Counted from the first letter of the stretch, positions 27,969 through 39,347 are shown. The stretch: DNA of 64,000 bases from Pseudomonadota bacterium (GCA_963205315.1 CAUJIO010000082.1:1-64000); one strand, 5' to 3'. Notes: a model not told the origin generated them from the sequence alone. Numbers and translations: made by a program.

Positions 27969-28643
27969 ATGGCCAGCCACCATATCATTTTCGATTGCGA
28001 TGGCGTCCTCGTCGACAGTGAGCCCCTGTCGATGAAAGTCGATGTCGAGATCCTGTCCGAGCACGGCGTCGCGATGAGCGAAGAGGAGGCTCACACGCGT
28101 TTTGTCGGCAAGACCTTCGCTGCAATGATCGACGAGGTCGCCCGCGAATATGGCGTCAGTTTTCCGGCCGACACTTCGTCCCACAAGGACCTGCGCCTGC
28201 TTGAACTCTATGAGCGCGAACTGCAGGTTGTGCCGGGCGTTCCGGAGGCGCTGCGGGATATTGGCCACCATCATTATAGCGTCGCCTCGAACAGTCCGGC
28301 CCAGCGCGTCGAGGCCGCCTTGCGCATCACCGGGCTGACGCCGTTCTTTGGCAATCGCATCACCTCGTTCGAGCATGTGGCGAGGCCGAAGCCGGAGCCC
28401 GACGTGTTCATCGAAGCGGCCCGCCGCGCCGGCTATCATGCTGAAAATTGCATCGTCATCGAGGATTCGGTGACAGGGGTCACGGCGGCGCATGCGGCCG
28501 GCTGTCAGGTTCTTGGCTTCACCGGCACCCATCCACAGCAGGAACAGCAGGCGATGAAACTGCTGGGTGTTGGCGCCCGCTTTGCGTTCAGCCGCATGGA
28601 AGCCCTTCCCAATCTGGTGCGAAGCATTCTTCATGCTGATTGA
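27969..28643 (+). CDS. HAD superfamily phosphatase, beta-phosphoglucomutase/GPH type
   Basis: The 224-residue protein shows all HAD motifs: IIFDCDGVLVDSEP (motif I; nucleophile Asp9 and acid Asp11), SVASNSPAQRVEAAL (motif II, Ser near 105), KPEPDVFIEAARRAG (motif III Lys), and CIVIEDSVTGVTAAHAAGC (motif IV). The helical cap lies between motifs I and II, as in subclass I enzymes such as phosphoglycolate phosphatase and beta-phosphoglucomutase. The sugar phosphate substrate cannot be chosen from sequence. It stands alone with its own upstream palindrome. Confidence 0.88.
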   Translation: MASHHIIFDCDGVLVDSEPLSMKVDVEILSEHGVAMSEEEAHTRFVGKTFAAMIDEVAREYGVSFPADTSSHKDLRLLELYERELQVVPGVPEALRDIGHHHYSVASNSPAQRVEAALRITGLTPFFGNRITSFEHVARPKPEPDVFIEAARRAGYHAENCIVIEDSVTGVTAAHAAGCQVLGFTGTHPQQEQQAMKLLGVGARFAFSRMEALPNLVRSILHAD

Positions 28644-28651
28644 AGAATGTT

Positions 28652-28680
28652 TTGACATTGCACTGCAACACGCCCATATG
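28652..28680 (+). promoter_or_regulatory. Candidate promoter with embedded YTGC-N3-GCAR site, upstream of helicase
   Basis: TTGACA (28652-28657) and a CATATG-like -10 (28675-28680) are 17 bp apart. Between them is the perfect palindrome TTGCACTGCAA (28658-28668), differing by one base from the ccr site. A protein bound there would cover the promoter. The leader to the helicase start would be about 200 nt. Confidence 0.5.
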
Positions 28681-28886
28681 GGGCTGGTCGCTCGTCATTG
28701 ACGCAGGAATACGTGAGGCGCACCCCATGGTGCAGCCGTTCCCGCCCAGAGCGAAATTCCCAAACATACCTTTCACGTGGGTAGGTTTAAGCGCCAGCCC
28801 GGCCTTGCCACGGATGTCCCATGGCAGGCTATTCGGACATGGCAGGCGCTTGTCCCCCAACGGTTCCGAACAGAAAGTCTATCATC

Positions 28887-30299
28887 GTGACGTCTTTTTC
28901 AGACCTCAATCTTTCCCAGCCCATCCTCAAGGCGCTTGCCGCCGAAGGTTACGAAACCCCCACTCCCATCCAGGCCCAGGCCATTCCGCAGCTGCTCGCC
29001 GGCAAGGACCTGCTCGGCATCGCCCAGACCGGCACCGGCAAGACGGCGGCCTTCGCGCTGCCCATCCTGCAGAAGCTCTCGGAAAAGCCCGAGCGCGCCG
29101 CAAAGGGAACCTGCCGCGCCCTGATCCTGTCGCCAACGCGTGAACTCGCCTCGCAGATCGCCGAGAGCTTCAAGACCTACGGCCGCAATCTCAAGGTCAG
29201 CCGAGCCGTCGTCTTCGGCGGCGTCTCGCTCGGCAAGCAGATCGAGATCCTGCGCGGCGGTGTTGACGTTCTCGTCGCCACGCCGGGCCGCCTCGTCGAC
29301 CTGATCGAGCGCCGCGCCCTGACGCTGTCGAAGGTCGAGATCTTCGTGCTCGACGAAGTTGACCAGATGCTCGACCTGGGCTTCATTCATGCCATTCGCA
29401 AGATCACCGGCATGCTGCCCACCCAGCGCCAGAACCTGTTCTTCTCGGCCACCATGCCGAAGGAGATCGCAGGGCTTGCGGCATCGCTCCTGACCGATCC
29501 GGTCCGCGTTGAAGTAGCACCCGTCGCCACCACCGCCGAGCGCGTCAACCAGAGCGTTATCCATGTCGATCCCGCCAACAAGGTGAAGCTGCTGGCCGAG
29601 TTGTTGAAGGACAACAACATGACCCGCACGCTGGTGTTCACCCGCACCAAGCACGGCGCCGACAAGGTGATGAAGCATCTTTCCAATGCCGGCTTCACGG
29701 CGGCGGCGATCCACGGCAACAAGAGCCAGAACAACCGCGAGCGCGCGCTTGCGGGCTTCAAGGCCGGCAAGATCCTCGTGCTGGTGGCCACCGACATCGC
29801 CGCCCGCGGCATCGACGTCGATGGCGTGAGCCACGTCATCAACTACGACCTGCCGCATGTGCCGGAATCCTATGTCCACCGCATCGGCCGCACGGCGCGG
29901 GCCGGAGCCGAAGGCTCAGCCATCGCCTTCTGCACGCCGGAAGATCGTGGCCTGCTGCGCGACATCGAGAAGACCATCCGCAGCCAGGTTCCCGTCGTCG
30001 AACATGCGCTTGGCCTCAAGAACATCCAGACGCTCGCCCCGACCTTTGGCTGGAATCCCGCCGGCAATGGCGGCAAGCCCGGAAGCAAGCCGCGCAGCGG
30101 CAAGCCCGGCGGTGGCGGCAATCGCAATCATGGCAACGGGGCTCCGGCCAAGTCCAACGGTTCCGGCTTCCAGGGCAAACCCAAGGCCAAACCGCATCGC
30201 GGTGCCGCCACGGGCGCTGGTAACGGCTCGCCCAAGCGCAGCACCGGTGCCACCCCCGGCGGCAGCTGGATGAGCGATATCGGCAAGCGCCAGGCCTGA
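28887..30299 (+). CDS. DEAD-box ATP-dependent RNA helicase, RhlE-like
   Basis: The 470-residue protein has the Q motif (FSDLNLSQPILKALAAEGYETPTPIQ), Walker A AQTGTGKT, PTREL, TPGR, DEVD in place of DEAD, SAT, and the C-terminal helicase domain with HRIGRTARAG. The tail (from about residue 385) is Gly/Lys/Pro/Asn-rich and basic, as in RNA helicases that act on ribosome assembly or cold-shock mRNA. The DEVD form of motif II keeps the ATPase Asp-Glu pair. The start is uncertain: GTG at 28887 fits the usual family N-terminus, while ATG at 28821 would add 22 residues. A strong terminator follows. Confidence 0.92.
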   Translation: MTSFSDLNLSQPILKALAAEGYETPTPIQAQAIPQLLAGKDLLGIAQTGTGKTAAFALPILQKLSEKPERAAKGTCRALILSPTRELASQIAESFKTYGRNLKVSRAVVFGGVSLGKQIEILRGGVDVLVATPGRLVDLIERRALTLSKVEIFVLDEVDQMLDLGFIHAIRKITGMLPTQRQNLFFSATMPKEIAGLAASLLTDPVRVEVAPVATTAERVNQSVIHVDPANKVKLLAELLKDNNMTRTLVFTRTKHGADKVMKHLSNAGFTAAAIHGNKSQNNRERALAGFKAGKILVLVATDIAARGIDVDGVSHVINYDLPHVPESYVHRIGRTARAGAEGSAIAFCTPEDRGLLRDIEKTIRSQVPVVEHALGLKNIQTLAPTFGWNPAGNGGKPGSKPRSGKPGGGGNRNHGNGAPAKSNGSGFQGKPKAKPHRGAATGAGNGSPKRSTGATPGGSWMSDIGKRQA

Positions 30300-30315
30300 T
30301 CGACAGAGCCAACTC

Positions 30316-30350
30316 AATGCCCGCTGTCAGGACACCTGACAGCGGGCATT
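30316..30350. terminator. Strong hairpin terminator between convergent genes
   Basis: A 16-bp perfect stem (AATGCCCGCTGTCAGG and its complement) surrounds a 3-nt loop, with TTTC on the plus side. It lies 17 bp after the helicase stop and 7 bp from the end of the convergent gene, so it can serve both. Confidence 0.92.
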
Positions 30351-30356
30351 TTCATG

Positions 30357-32561
30357 TCATGGCGCCGGTGATGGTGTCAGGGTGCAGCCACCGCGGTTAT
30401 TGCTGATGCCCGCGAATTCCTCGACGATCTTCGGCTGATCGTCGGCAGTTCCGGCCGACTCCCAGAACAGGTTCATCGTCCGCAGCGAATTGGGCATCGA
30501 GAATGTCCTCAGCCATGACGACGAGCCGCCACAGACCGCCACCGAGGTGCGCAAGTTGCCATCCTCATGCACCGGCGAAGCGGAATTCTGGAAATTGTCG
30601 AAATGATCGAAATTGAGAAGCTCGGAGAAGGCCACGTGGCAGGTGCGGCAGCTCTTGGCATAGACCTTGTGATAGAAGCGCTTCGCCAGATCGCTCTGCG
30701 CCTGCCAGCTCGCCGGCAGGTAGTCCTTGTCGAGCGTGTGACTGCCCTGATACCAGCCGGCAATTAACTCGCTGACACCGGCGGGCGGATCCGTCTTGAG
30801 GACATTCTGGTTCAGCTGATATATCGCCTCCTCCTGATCCGCCTCGGTTAGTCCGGATTTCGTCGAGAACGAGAAATTGCCGGTGTCGTAGGGCAGGAAA
30901 TGCGCGCCGATGTTAGCAGGTCCGGCACCCGGCGAGCCAAGCGGCGTCTCGGGGAAGCGGCCCGCATAGTGATCGCCGCCGTGGCAGGCGACACACGTGC
31001 CGGGCACGAACTTCTCGCCGCGCCCATCGAGATTGACGGACGGCAGGAGTTCTCCGCTCGGTCCGAAGATCAGGAAGCGCACGAAGGGCTTGTTGCCGTT
31101 GACGCCCGGCGAGACGCTGAAATCCATGGCGACGCAGGCAACCAGATTGCGCCCGTTCTTGGCATTGTTGATGGCGGTGTTGACCGCCTGCTGGGTCTCA
31201 TCCGTGGGACCCAGATGATTGCAGACATAGGCCGCCGTCCGGTTGTTGTTCGCCACCGAGTGATGGTTGCGCGTGAGATTCAGGTCCACGCGGTTGATAT
31301 AGGTGGCCTCCGCCTCGACCGCGCCAGCGGGCAGGAACGGCTTCATCTTCATCTTGCGCTTCCAGTCGCGGAAGGAGATGGCCCCGGCGAACGTGCCGTC
31401 GGAATTGCAACGCGTCACCGCGCCGATCGACAGATAGTAGCGGCATGCCGACATCCTGCTGTCGAGGCCCTTGGCGGCGAGGTAGAAGTTGTTGATGTCG
31501 ACATTGTCCGAGGCAAGGCCAGCTGGCGGCGGCAGATACTGGCCCACGTCCACGCCATTGAGTTTGGCCGACATCGCGAAGACATCGGGTGCTGCCGTTG
31601 ATCCGAGAAGCGTACGCGCCGATACGAAGTTCAGATAGTCGGGCACCGGGATCGAAGCCTTGGCGCCCTCGCATTCAAGCAGGATGGTGGCGGGAACGGC
31701 TGTCGACAACGGATTGAGCCCGAAGCTGTAGTGGCCATAGCGATTGACGGTATAGGGACCTGCCAGCACAGCACCGGTGTTGTCGAACAGCGTGGCTCGC
31801 CCGGCCGACTTGACACCGAACAACCCGAACTCGGCTCCGCATGGGCTGCCATCTGCCAACAGCAGGCGCCCGGTGATCTCGTTGCGGCCGTCCTGCGGTC
31901 CGACAAAGGGATCGTTGGCCGCTTCATCGCCGATCTTGATGCCCGTGTTGCAGACGGCGAAGGGCAGCGCCTTGTCCATCCGGCACATCAGCCTGTAAGC
32001 GCCGGGCGGAACGTCGAAGATCGAGATGACGCCGCTCAGATTGGCTTTGACGACCGGCGTCTTGAAGCCGGTCTTCGACTTCAGAAATGCTTCGACACCG
32101 GGCGTATAGACGCCTTCCTCCTCCGAGGTGGATGGATTGGAAAGCGGCGAGACATAATAGCCGCTGCGCAGGATGGCACTGTAGGTTTCGCCCGCTGGCG
32201 GCGTCGTTGCCGGAGCCGCGAAGTCTCTGTCCGGGCGGACTTCCGGCGGCGTGCCGATGGAATCGGTCGACACCACGATGCGCCGCTCGGTATAGCCGCC
32301 TTTGCCGTTGGAGATCAGCACATAGGCGAAGTGGAGGCCCTTGCCGGCCGGCAGTTCCCAGCTGATCGAAGCGCCATTCTTGGCGATGATGCGGCCATCG
32401 GTGACACGCCAGTCATAGGTGAGCGGGTTGCCGAACTGTTCCTTGGCCTTGACGCTGACATGCACCGTTGGACCCGCCGCAAGCGATACGGCCGCAGCAC
32501 TGATCAGCAGGAAACCGAAAGCAATGGCGTGGCCAAGGGCCTTGCCGAGATAACGTAACAT
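30357..32561 (-). CDS. Large secreted protein with two CxxCH haem-binding motifs
   Basis: The 734-residue protein has a signal peptide (LGKALGHAIAFGFLLISAAAVSLA). The N-terminal part contains immunoglobulin/PKD-like and carboxypeptidase-regulatory-like beta domains (VHVSVKAKEQFGNPLTYDWRVTDG; ISIFDVPPGAYRLMC). The C-terminal third has CVACH (residues 523-527) and CRTCH (638-642), so it should carry two c-type haems in the periplasm. Cys are also frequent elsewhere. The function is unknown; a redox or oxygenase role is possible. ATG at 32561 is favoured because GGGG stands six bases upstream; 32573 and 32564 are alternatives. Haem attachment would use the Ccm system encoded at 52963-55716. Confidence 0.8.
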   Translation of the reverse strand: MLRYLGKALGHAIAFGFLLISAAAVSLAAGPTVHVSVKAKEQFGNPLTYDWRVTDGRIIAKNGASISWELPAGKGLHFAYVLISNGKGGYTERRIVVSTDSIGTPPEVRPDRDFAAPATTPPAGETYSAILRSGYYVSPLSNPSTSEEEGVYTPGVEAFLKSKTGFKTPVVKANLSGVISIFDVPPGAYRLMCRMDKALPFAVCNTGIKIGDEAANDPFVGPQDGRNEITGRLLLADGSPCGAEFGLFGVKSAGRATLFDNTGAVLAGPYTVNRYGHYSFGLNPLSTAVPATILLECEGAKASIPVPDYLNFVSARTLLGSTAAPDVFAMSAKLNGVDVGQYLPPPAGLASDNVDINNFYLAAKGLDSRMSACRYYLSIGAVTRCNSDGTFAGAISFRDWKRKMKMKPFLPAGAVEAEATYINRVDLNLTRNHHSVANNNRTAAYVCNHLGPTDETQQAVNTAINNAKNGRNLVACVAMDFSVSPGVNGNKPFVRFLIFGPSGELLPSVNLDGRGEKFVPGTCVACHGGDHYAGRFPETPLGSPGAGPANIGAHFLPYDTGNFSFSTKSGLTEADQEEAIYQLNQNVLKTDPPAGVSELIAGWYQGSHTLDKDYLPASWQAQSDLAKRFYHKVYAKSCRTCHVAFSELLNFDHFDNFQNSASPVHEDGNLRTSVAVCGGSSSWLRTFSMPNSLRTMNLFWESAGTADDQPKIVEEFAGISNNRGGCTLTPSPAP

Positions 32562-32705
32562 CATGAACCCCATGACACTGTGGCAGGATCACCTGCGCTC
32601 GACGGCCCCGGCCACATTCTATCCACGACCGGCTGGGCTTCGCAATGCCTGAATTGCGCAGGCGTCATCAGGGGCTGACGATTGTCTGGCCTGGGATGAA
32701 TGAAT

Positions 32706-33869
32706 ATGCTCGGTCAACACAACTCCTTTAGCCACCGGACGCGCGTCATGAACATCCTCAAATCCGCATTCTTCGGACTGATCCTGGTGATCGGTGCCTG
32801 CATCCTCCTGTTCTGGGCGGAGGGCCGGGCGGTGAAGACGGCGCGGGCGCTGGAGGAAGGCAAGGGCCTTGTTGTCGAGGTCGACGCCACGAAAATCGAT
32901 GCCGGCAATGAGGGCAAGCTCGTACACATCTCGGGAGATGCCGTGCCGCAGGATGTTCCCGTCGACCCGCGGCTGGGCGTCGCGGCCAAGGGTGCCGTGA
33001 GCCTGACGCGCATCGTCGAGGTGCTGCAATGGAAGGAGACCTCGAAAGAGGTGGAACGCACCGCCAGCGACGGCTCTAAGACCAAGACCACCGTCTATGA
33101 CTATGGCAAGGTCTGGTCCTCGACGCCGATCGATTCGGCGAAATTCAAGACTGCTTCGGCGCCAAGCAATCCACCGATGCCGCTGGTGGGCGAGGAGTTC
33201 GACATCAGCGCCGCGAAGGTGGGCACCTTCCGGCTCGACGGCCCCGCGGTGGCTGCGCTGGGCAAGGACACACCGTTGCAACTCTCCGACAGCGGCCTTG
33301 CACAGGCAGCGGCGGCGCTCGGCGGCAACAACCCGGTGTGGATCGTCAACAATCAATATGTGTTTGCCGCCAACCCCGATGCACCGCAGGTCGGCGATGT
33401 CCGCATCGGCTTCGCGCGGGGCGACGTGTCGCGCGTCAGCGCGGTGGGGCAACAGGCCGGCGACAAGCTGCAGCCCTATACCGCCAGCAATGGCCGCGAG
33501 GTCTTCCTTATTCAGGCCGGGAATGCGTCGGCCTCTGAAATGTTCAAGGACGCCATCGAGGGCAACGTCTTTCTCACCTGGGTGATCCGTGCCGGCGGAC
33601 TCCTGATGATGTTCGTGGGGCTGATGCTGAGCTTCGCGCCGCTGACCGGCACGCTGGGCCAGCTGCCGCTGATCGGCGGATTGATCCGGGGCGGCGCCTC
33701 GCTGGTAGCCCTCGTCATGACGCTGGCTCTGGGCTCCATCGTCATTGCCATGGGCTGGATCTTCTACCGCCCGCTGCTGGCGCTGGCGATCGTCGTGGTG
33801 GGCTTGGGCCTGGCCGTGGTGTTCGGCTTCATTGGACGCAAGAAACAGGTGGCGGCACAGGTGGCGTAA
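32706..33869 (+). CDS. TMEM43-like membrane protein
   Basis: The protein has about 387 residues. An N-terminal membrane helix (MNILKSAFFGLILVIGACILLFWAEG) is followed by a large extracytoplasmic region with EGKGLVVEVDATKIDAGNEGKLVHISGDA, SLTRIVEVLQWKETSKE and VWSSTPIDSAKF. Three C-terminal membrane helices begin FLTWVIRAGGLLMMFVGLML. This matches the bacterial members of the TMEM43/LUMA family, whose role in bacteria is unknown. The start is uncertain among ATGs at 32700, 32706 and 32748; 32706 has GGGA at good spacing. It converges on lepB with 4 bp between stops. Confidence 0.85.
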   Translation: MLGQHNSFSHRTRVMNILKSAFFGLILVIGACILLFWAEGRAVKTARALEEGKGLVVEVDATKIDAGNEGKLVHISGDAVPQDVPVDPRLGVAAKGAVSLTRIVEVLQWKETSKEVERTASDGSKTKTTVYDYGKVWSSTPIDSAKFKTASAPSNPPMPLVGEEFDISAAKVGTFRLDGPAVAALGKDTPLQLSDSGLAQAAAALGGNNPVWIVNNQYVFAANPDAPQVGDVRIGFARGDVSRVSAVGQQAGDKLQPYTASNGREVFLIQAGNASASEMFKDAIEGNVFLTWVIRAGGLLMMFVGLMLSFAPLTGTLGQLPLIGGLIRGGASLVALVMTLALGSIVIAMGWIFYRPLLALAIVVVGLGLAVVFGFIGRKKQVAAQVA

Positions 33870-33873
33870 CGGC

Positions 33874-34860
33874 TCACGGCCCAGCCGTTGTTTCCTCCGG
33901 CCGGTTATCGAGCGGCACGCCTTCCGAGTTCCAGATGCGGAAGGCGATTGGGCCGATGAGATTTTCTTCCGGCACCATGCCGACCGCATCAGCAAACCGG
34001 CTGTCCTGGGAATTGTCGCGGTTGTCGCCCATCATGAAGTAGTGGCCTTCGGGGATCGTGTATTCTTCGGTGTCGTCGGCAGGCCCTCCGTCCATCTCAT
34101 TGGCTATGACGTAGGAACGGCCGTTGGGCAGCGTCTCACGCTGGAATGTCAGCCTGCCGCCGTCCGTAAACATGTCCGGCAATTGCACCGGCTCGAGTTT
34201 CACCGGCGCGCCATTGATCTGCAGCACGCCATGGATCATCTGGATGCGGTCGCCCGGCAAACCGATGACGCGCTTCACGTAGTCGACACCGGTGTCCGTG
34301 GGGAGCTTGAACACCGCGACATCGCCACGCTCCGGCGCATGCCCGAAGACGCGACCGTCGAATTGCAACAGGCCCAGGGGGAATGAATGGCGGCTGTAGC
34401 CATAGCGCCATTTGGACGCCAGCACGTAATCCCCCACCATATAGTTCGGTGCGAGGCTGGACGACGGGATGTTGAAGGGCTGCAGCACAAGGATCCGCAC
34501 CGGGTAGACCAGCACGATCAACAGCAGGACGGCAATGGCCGGAACCCCGGCAATCCAGCGATACCACGGCCGGGTCAGCGCCAAGTGCCGGATGCGGAAG
34601 CCGTGGACGAGACCGATCAGTCCGACAATGGCAAGCGTCCAGAGATCAGCCCTTGTGAAGGCCGCAAAGACGATGCTGCCATCAAGGATGGCACGATCTT
34701 CAAGCTCGCCGGTGGCGAAACCTGCAGCGAGGCCAAGCAGAAAATAACCCAGCGCCCATTTCCAGCGACCAAGCCACAGCATCAGCATCCCCGGTCCAAG
34801 AAAGATGCCGATGAACAGGAGCGACAGGATGCTGCGCGGAGGTGCGAGGGTGCTGGTCAT
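33874..34860 (-). CDS. lepB: Signal peptidase I with N-terminal multi-helix extension and variant active site
   Basis: The 328-residue protein has about four N-terminal hydrophobic helices (residues about 10-115) before the S26 domain; E. coli LepB has two. The nucleophile motif reads FNIPSSSLAPNYMVGDYVLASKW with Ser135, where most enzymes have PSGSMxPT. The general base is Lys196 in VDYVKRVIGLPGD, and HYFMMGDNRDNSQDSR is intact. Activity as leader peptidase is therefore likely, with altered substrate-pocket residues. It is not next to rnc-era, the usual context of the main lepB, so it may be a second paralogue. A terminator separates it from atpC. Confidence 0.85.
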   Translation of the reverse strand: MTSTLAPPRSILSLLFIGIFLGPGMLMLWLGRWKWALGYFLLGLAAGFATGELEDRAILDGSIVFAAFTRADLWTLAIVGLIGLVHGFRIRHLALTRPWYRWIAGVPAIAVLLLIVLVYPVRILVLQPFNIPSSSLAPNYMVGDYVLASKWRYGYSRHSFPLGLLQFDGRVFGHAPERGDVAVFKLPTDTGVDYVKRVIGLPGDRIQMIHGVLQINGAPVKLEPVQLPDMFTDGGRLTFQRETLPNGRSYVIANEMDGGPADDTEEYTIPEGHYFMMGDNRDNSQDSRFADAVGMVPEENLIGPIAFRIWNSEGVPLDNRPEETTAGP

Positions 34861-34924
34861 GGCTTTCACCTGTTGGAGATTAGATAACCCTGTCATCCAC
34901 TCCGCAAAGTCGCAAGCCCAGCAA

Positions 34925-34952
34925 AAAAGCCCGCCATATCTGGCGGGCTTTT
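34925..34952 (-). terminator. Terminator of the atpHAGDC operon
   Basis: A 12-bp perfect stem (AAAAGCCCGCCA with its complement) around TATC. On the minus strand it ends in TTTTTT, 25 bp after the atpC stop. Confidence 0.92.
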
Positions 34953-34976
34953 CAATTCATCAGCCTACGGAGCGTT

Positions 34977-35372
34977 TCAGGTGACGCTCTTCATTGCCTT
35001 GAGATGCTCGAGCGCCTCGTTGGCCTTGCGGCGCGCTTCGTCCGACTTGGCATCGGCCACGTCGTCTTCGGCGTCCTTGATCTGCCGGGCCAGGGCTTCG
35101 GCGTTGAGTTCGGCCATCGGGATCGCCACTTCGGCAAGAAGCGTGAGACCCGATGGATTCACTTCCACCATGCCGCCGTTGACGAAGATGCGGTCGGTCG
35201 AGCCGCCGTCCTTGTAGACGGTGACGACGCCCGGCTTCAATGTCGAGAGGATCGGCGAATGACCCGGGAAAATGCCCATCTCGCCCTCGGTTCCCGGGAT
35301 GGTGACGGAAGCCACGTCGCCCGAGAACAGAAGCCGCGAGGGGCTTACGAGTTCGAAATGAAGGCCAGCCAT
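34977..35372 (-). CDS. atpC: ATP synthase F1 subunit epsilon
   Basis: The 131-residue protein starts MAGLHFELVSPSRLLFSGDVASVTIPGTEGEMGIFPGHSP (in parts), the beta-sandwich of epsilon, and ends with a helical hairpin (LNAEALARQIKDAEDDVADAKSDEARRKANEALEHLKAM, in parts). It is part of the central stalk and inhibits ATP hydrolysis. The ATG at 35372 lies 5 bp after the atpD stop. Confidence 0.96.
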   Translation of the reverse strand: MAGLHFELVSPSRLLFSGDVASVTIPGTEGEMGIFPGHSPILSTLKPGVVTVYKDGGSTDRIFVNGGMVEVNPSGLTLLAEVAIPMAELNAEALARQIKDAEDDVADAKSDEARRKANEALEHLKAMKSVT

Positions 35373-35377
35373 CTGGT

Positions 35378-36925
<1,548 letters not shown>

Positions 36926-37804
36926 TTAGAGCGCTTCCGCGCCCGAAATGATTTCGATGAGTTCCTTGGTGATCTGCGCCTGGCGCTGACGGTTGTACTT
37001 GATCGACAGCTTGTTGATCATGTCACCGGCGTTGCGCGTGGCGTTGTCCATGGCGCTCATGCGGGCGCCCTGTTCGGATGCGGCATTCTCGAGAAGGCCG
37101 CGGAACACCTGCACCGCGATATTGCGCGGCAGCAGCTCGGCGAGGATCTCGCCTTCTTCGGGTTCGGCCTCGTAGACGGCGCCGCCGAGATCGGCGGGCT
37201 TGCCGCCCGAGACATCGGCCGGGATAAGGCGCAGGGCCGTCGGCTTCTGCGAGATCACCGACTTGAACTCGGCGAAGAACAGGGTGGCGACGTCGAACTG
37301 GCCGTCTTCGTACATCCTGAGCAGTGTCGAGGCGACGTCCTGGGCGTTCTCGAAATTGACGGCCTTCTGGCCGCGGAAGTCCACCGCCTCGACGAAGTAC
37401 TTGCCATAGAGGCGCTTCAGCGAGTCGTTGCCCTTCTTGCCGACGGTGAAGATCTTCACGGTCTTGCCCTGGGCGAGCAGCCGGTCGGCATGTTCGCGCG
37501 CCAGCTTGGAGATCGACGAATTGAAGCCACCGCACAGGCCGCGCTCGGCGGTGGCGACGACGAGCAGGTGCACATCATCCTTTCCGGTGCCGGCCAGAAG
37601 CTTCGGCGCACCCGCCTGGCCTTCCATGGCGGCCGACAGGTTGGCCAGCACGCTCGCCATGCGCACCGAATAGGGGCGCGCGGCGACGGCCGCTTCCTGG
37701 GCGCGGCGCAATTTCGCCGCGGCCACCATTTGCATGGCCTTGGTGATCTTGCGGGTCGCCTTGACCGAGGCGATGCGGTTTCGGAGGTCCTTGAGGCTTG
37801 CCAT
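36926..37804 (-). CDS. atpG: ATP synthase F1 subunit gamma
   Basis: The 292-residue protein begins [36 protein letters not shown] and ends [29 protein letters not shown], the two long helices that form the rotating coiled coil. Length is standard. It lies 13 bp after atpA and 24 bp before atpD. Confidence 0.97.
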   Translation of the reverse strand: MASLKDLRNRIASVKATRKITKAMQMVAAAKLRRAQEAAVAARPYSVRMASVLANLSAAMEGQAGAPKLLAGTGKDDVHLLVVATAERGLCGGFNSSISKLAREHADRLLAQGKTVKIFTVGKKGNDSLKRLYGKYFVEAVDFRGQKAVNFENAQDVASTLLRMYEDGQFDVATLFFAEFKSVISQKPTALRLIPADVSGGKPADLGGAVYEAEPEEGEILAELLPRNIAVQVFRGLLENAASEQGARMSAMDNATRNAGDMINKLSIKYNRQRQAQITKELIEIISGAEAL

Positions 37805-37817
37805 CTAAGGCCCCTTA

Positions 37818-39347
37818 TCAGGCGAAGGACTTGGCGAAGGCTTCAACCGCCGCCTTGAGCTTCGGCATCGTCGCGTCCGAAATCGACTTCTCGCTGCGGA
37901 TCGCCTCGAGAACATCGGCGGCCTTGTCGCGCACGTAGCGCAGCAGGCCTTCCTCGAACGGCTTCACCTTGTTGACGGCGAGCTTGTCGAGATAGCCGTT
38001 GACGCCGGCATAGATCGACACGACCTGCTCTTCCGTCTTCATCGGCGAGAACTGGGCCTGCTTCAGCAACTCGGTCAGGCGCGCACCACGGTTCAGCAGG
38101 CGCTGGGTGGAGGCGTCGAGGTCCGAGCCGAACTGGGCGAAGGCGGCCATTTCACGATACTGGGCGAGCTCGCCCTTGATCTTGCCGGCCACCTGCTTCA
38201 TCGCCTTGGTCTGGGCGGCGGAGCCGACGCGCGACACCGAGAGGCCGACGTTCACGGCCGGGCGGATGCCCTGGTAGAACAGTTCGGTTTCAAGGAAGAT
38301 CTGGCCGTCGGTGATCGAGATGACGTTCGTCGGGATGTAGGCCGACACGTCGTTGGCCTGGGTTTCGATGACCGGCAGGGCGGTGAGCGAACCGGCACCG
38401 AGGTCGTCGTTCATCTTGGCCGCACGCTCGAGCAGGCGGGAATGGAGATAGAACACGTCGCCCGGATAGGCTTCGCGGCCCGGCGGGCGGCGCAGCAGCA
38501 GCGACATCTGGCGATAGGCGACAGCCTGCTTCGAGAGATCGTCATAGGCGATCAGGGCGTGCATGCCGTTGTCGCGGAAATATTCGCCCATGGTGCAACC
38601 GGCGAACGGAGCGAGATACTGCAGCGGTGCCGGATCCGACGCCGTGGCGGCGACGATGATCGAATATTCCAGAGCGCCGTTGTCCTCAAGGATCTTGACG
38701 AACTGGGCAACCGTCGAGCGCTTCTGGCCGCAGGCGACGTAGACACAGTAGAGCTTGTCCTTTTCCGGGCCCGCGATGTGGATGGGCTTCTGGTTCAGGA
38801 TGGTGTCGAGAATGATGGCGGTCTTGCCGGTCTGACGGTCACCGATGACCAACTCGCGCTGGCCGCGGCCGATCGGGATCAGCGCGTCGATGGCCTTGAG
38901 GCCGGTCGACATCGGCTCGTGCACCGACTTGCGCGGAATGATGCCGGGCGCCTTGACGTCGACGCGCATCATCTGCTTGGCCTTGATTGGGCCCTTGCCG
39001 TCGATCGGGTTGCCGAGCGGATCGACGACGCGGCCGAGCAGTTCCTTGCCGACCGGCACTTCGACGATGGCGCCGGTGCGCTTGACGGTGTCGCCTTCCT
39101 TGATCTCGCGGTCCGATCCGAAGATCACGATGCCGACATTGTCGGTTTCGAGGTTGAGAGCCATGCCCTTCAGGCCGTTGGCAAACTCGACCATTTCACC
39201 GGCCTGGACGTTGTCGAGGCCGTAGACGCGAGCGATACCGTCGCCGACAGACAGCACCTGGCCGATTTCGGTGACTTCGGCTTCCTTGCCGAAGTCCTTG
39301 ATCTGCTTCTTGAGAATTGCGGAAATTTCGGCGGCGCGAATGTCCAT
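37818..39347 (-). CDS. atpA: ATP synthase F1 subunit alpha
   Basis: The 509-residue protein begins [20 protein letters not shown] and has the nucleotide-binding [19 protein letters not shown] (about residue 169) and [17 protein letters not shown]. It is the non-catalytic head subunit. Its start codon shares one base with the atpH stop (TGATG), so translation is coupled. Confidence 0.97.
   Translation of the reverse strand: MDIRAAEISAILKKQIKDFGKEAEVTEIGQVLSVGDGIARVYGLDNVQAGEMVEFANGLKGMALNLETDNVGIVIFGSDREIKEGDTVKRTGAIVEVPVGKELLGRVVDPLGNPIDGKGPIKAKQMMRVDVKAPGIIPRKSVHEPMSTGLKAIDALIPIGRGQRELVIGDRQTGKTAIILDTILNQKPIHIAGPEKDKLYCVYVACGQKRSTVAQFVKILEDNGALEYSIIVAATASDPAPLQYLAPFAGCTMGEYFRDNGMHALIAYDDLSKQAVAYRQMSLLLRRPPGREAYPGDVFYLHSRLLERAAKMNDDLGAGSLTALPVIETQANDVSAYIPTNVISITDGQIFLETELFYQGIRPAVNVGLSVSRVGSAAQTKAMKQVAGKIKGELAQYREMAAFAQFGSDLDASTQRLLNRGARLTELLKQAQFSPMKTEEQVVSIYAGVNGYLDKLAVNKVKPFEEGLLRYVRDKAADVLEAIRSEKSISDATMPKLKAAVEAFAKSFA

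Noticed and set aside
30357-32561. Large secreted haem protein as a MauG or cytochrome c peroxidase
   Set aside because: The spacing of the two CxxCH motifs and the large beta-rich N-terminal part do not fit those families as I know them.
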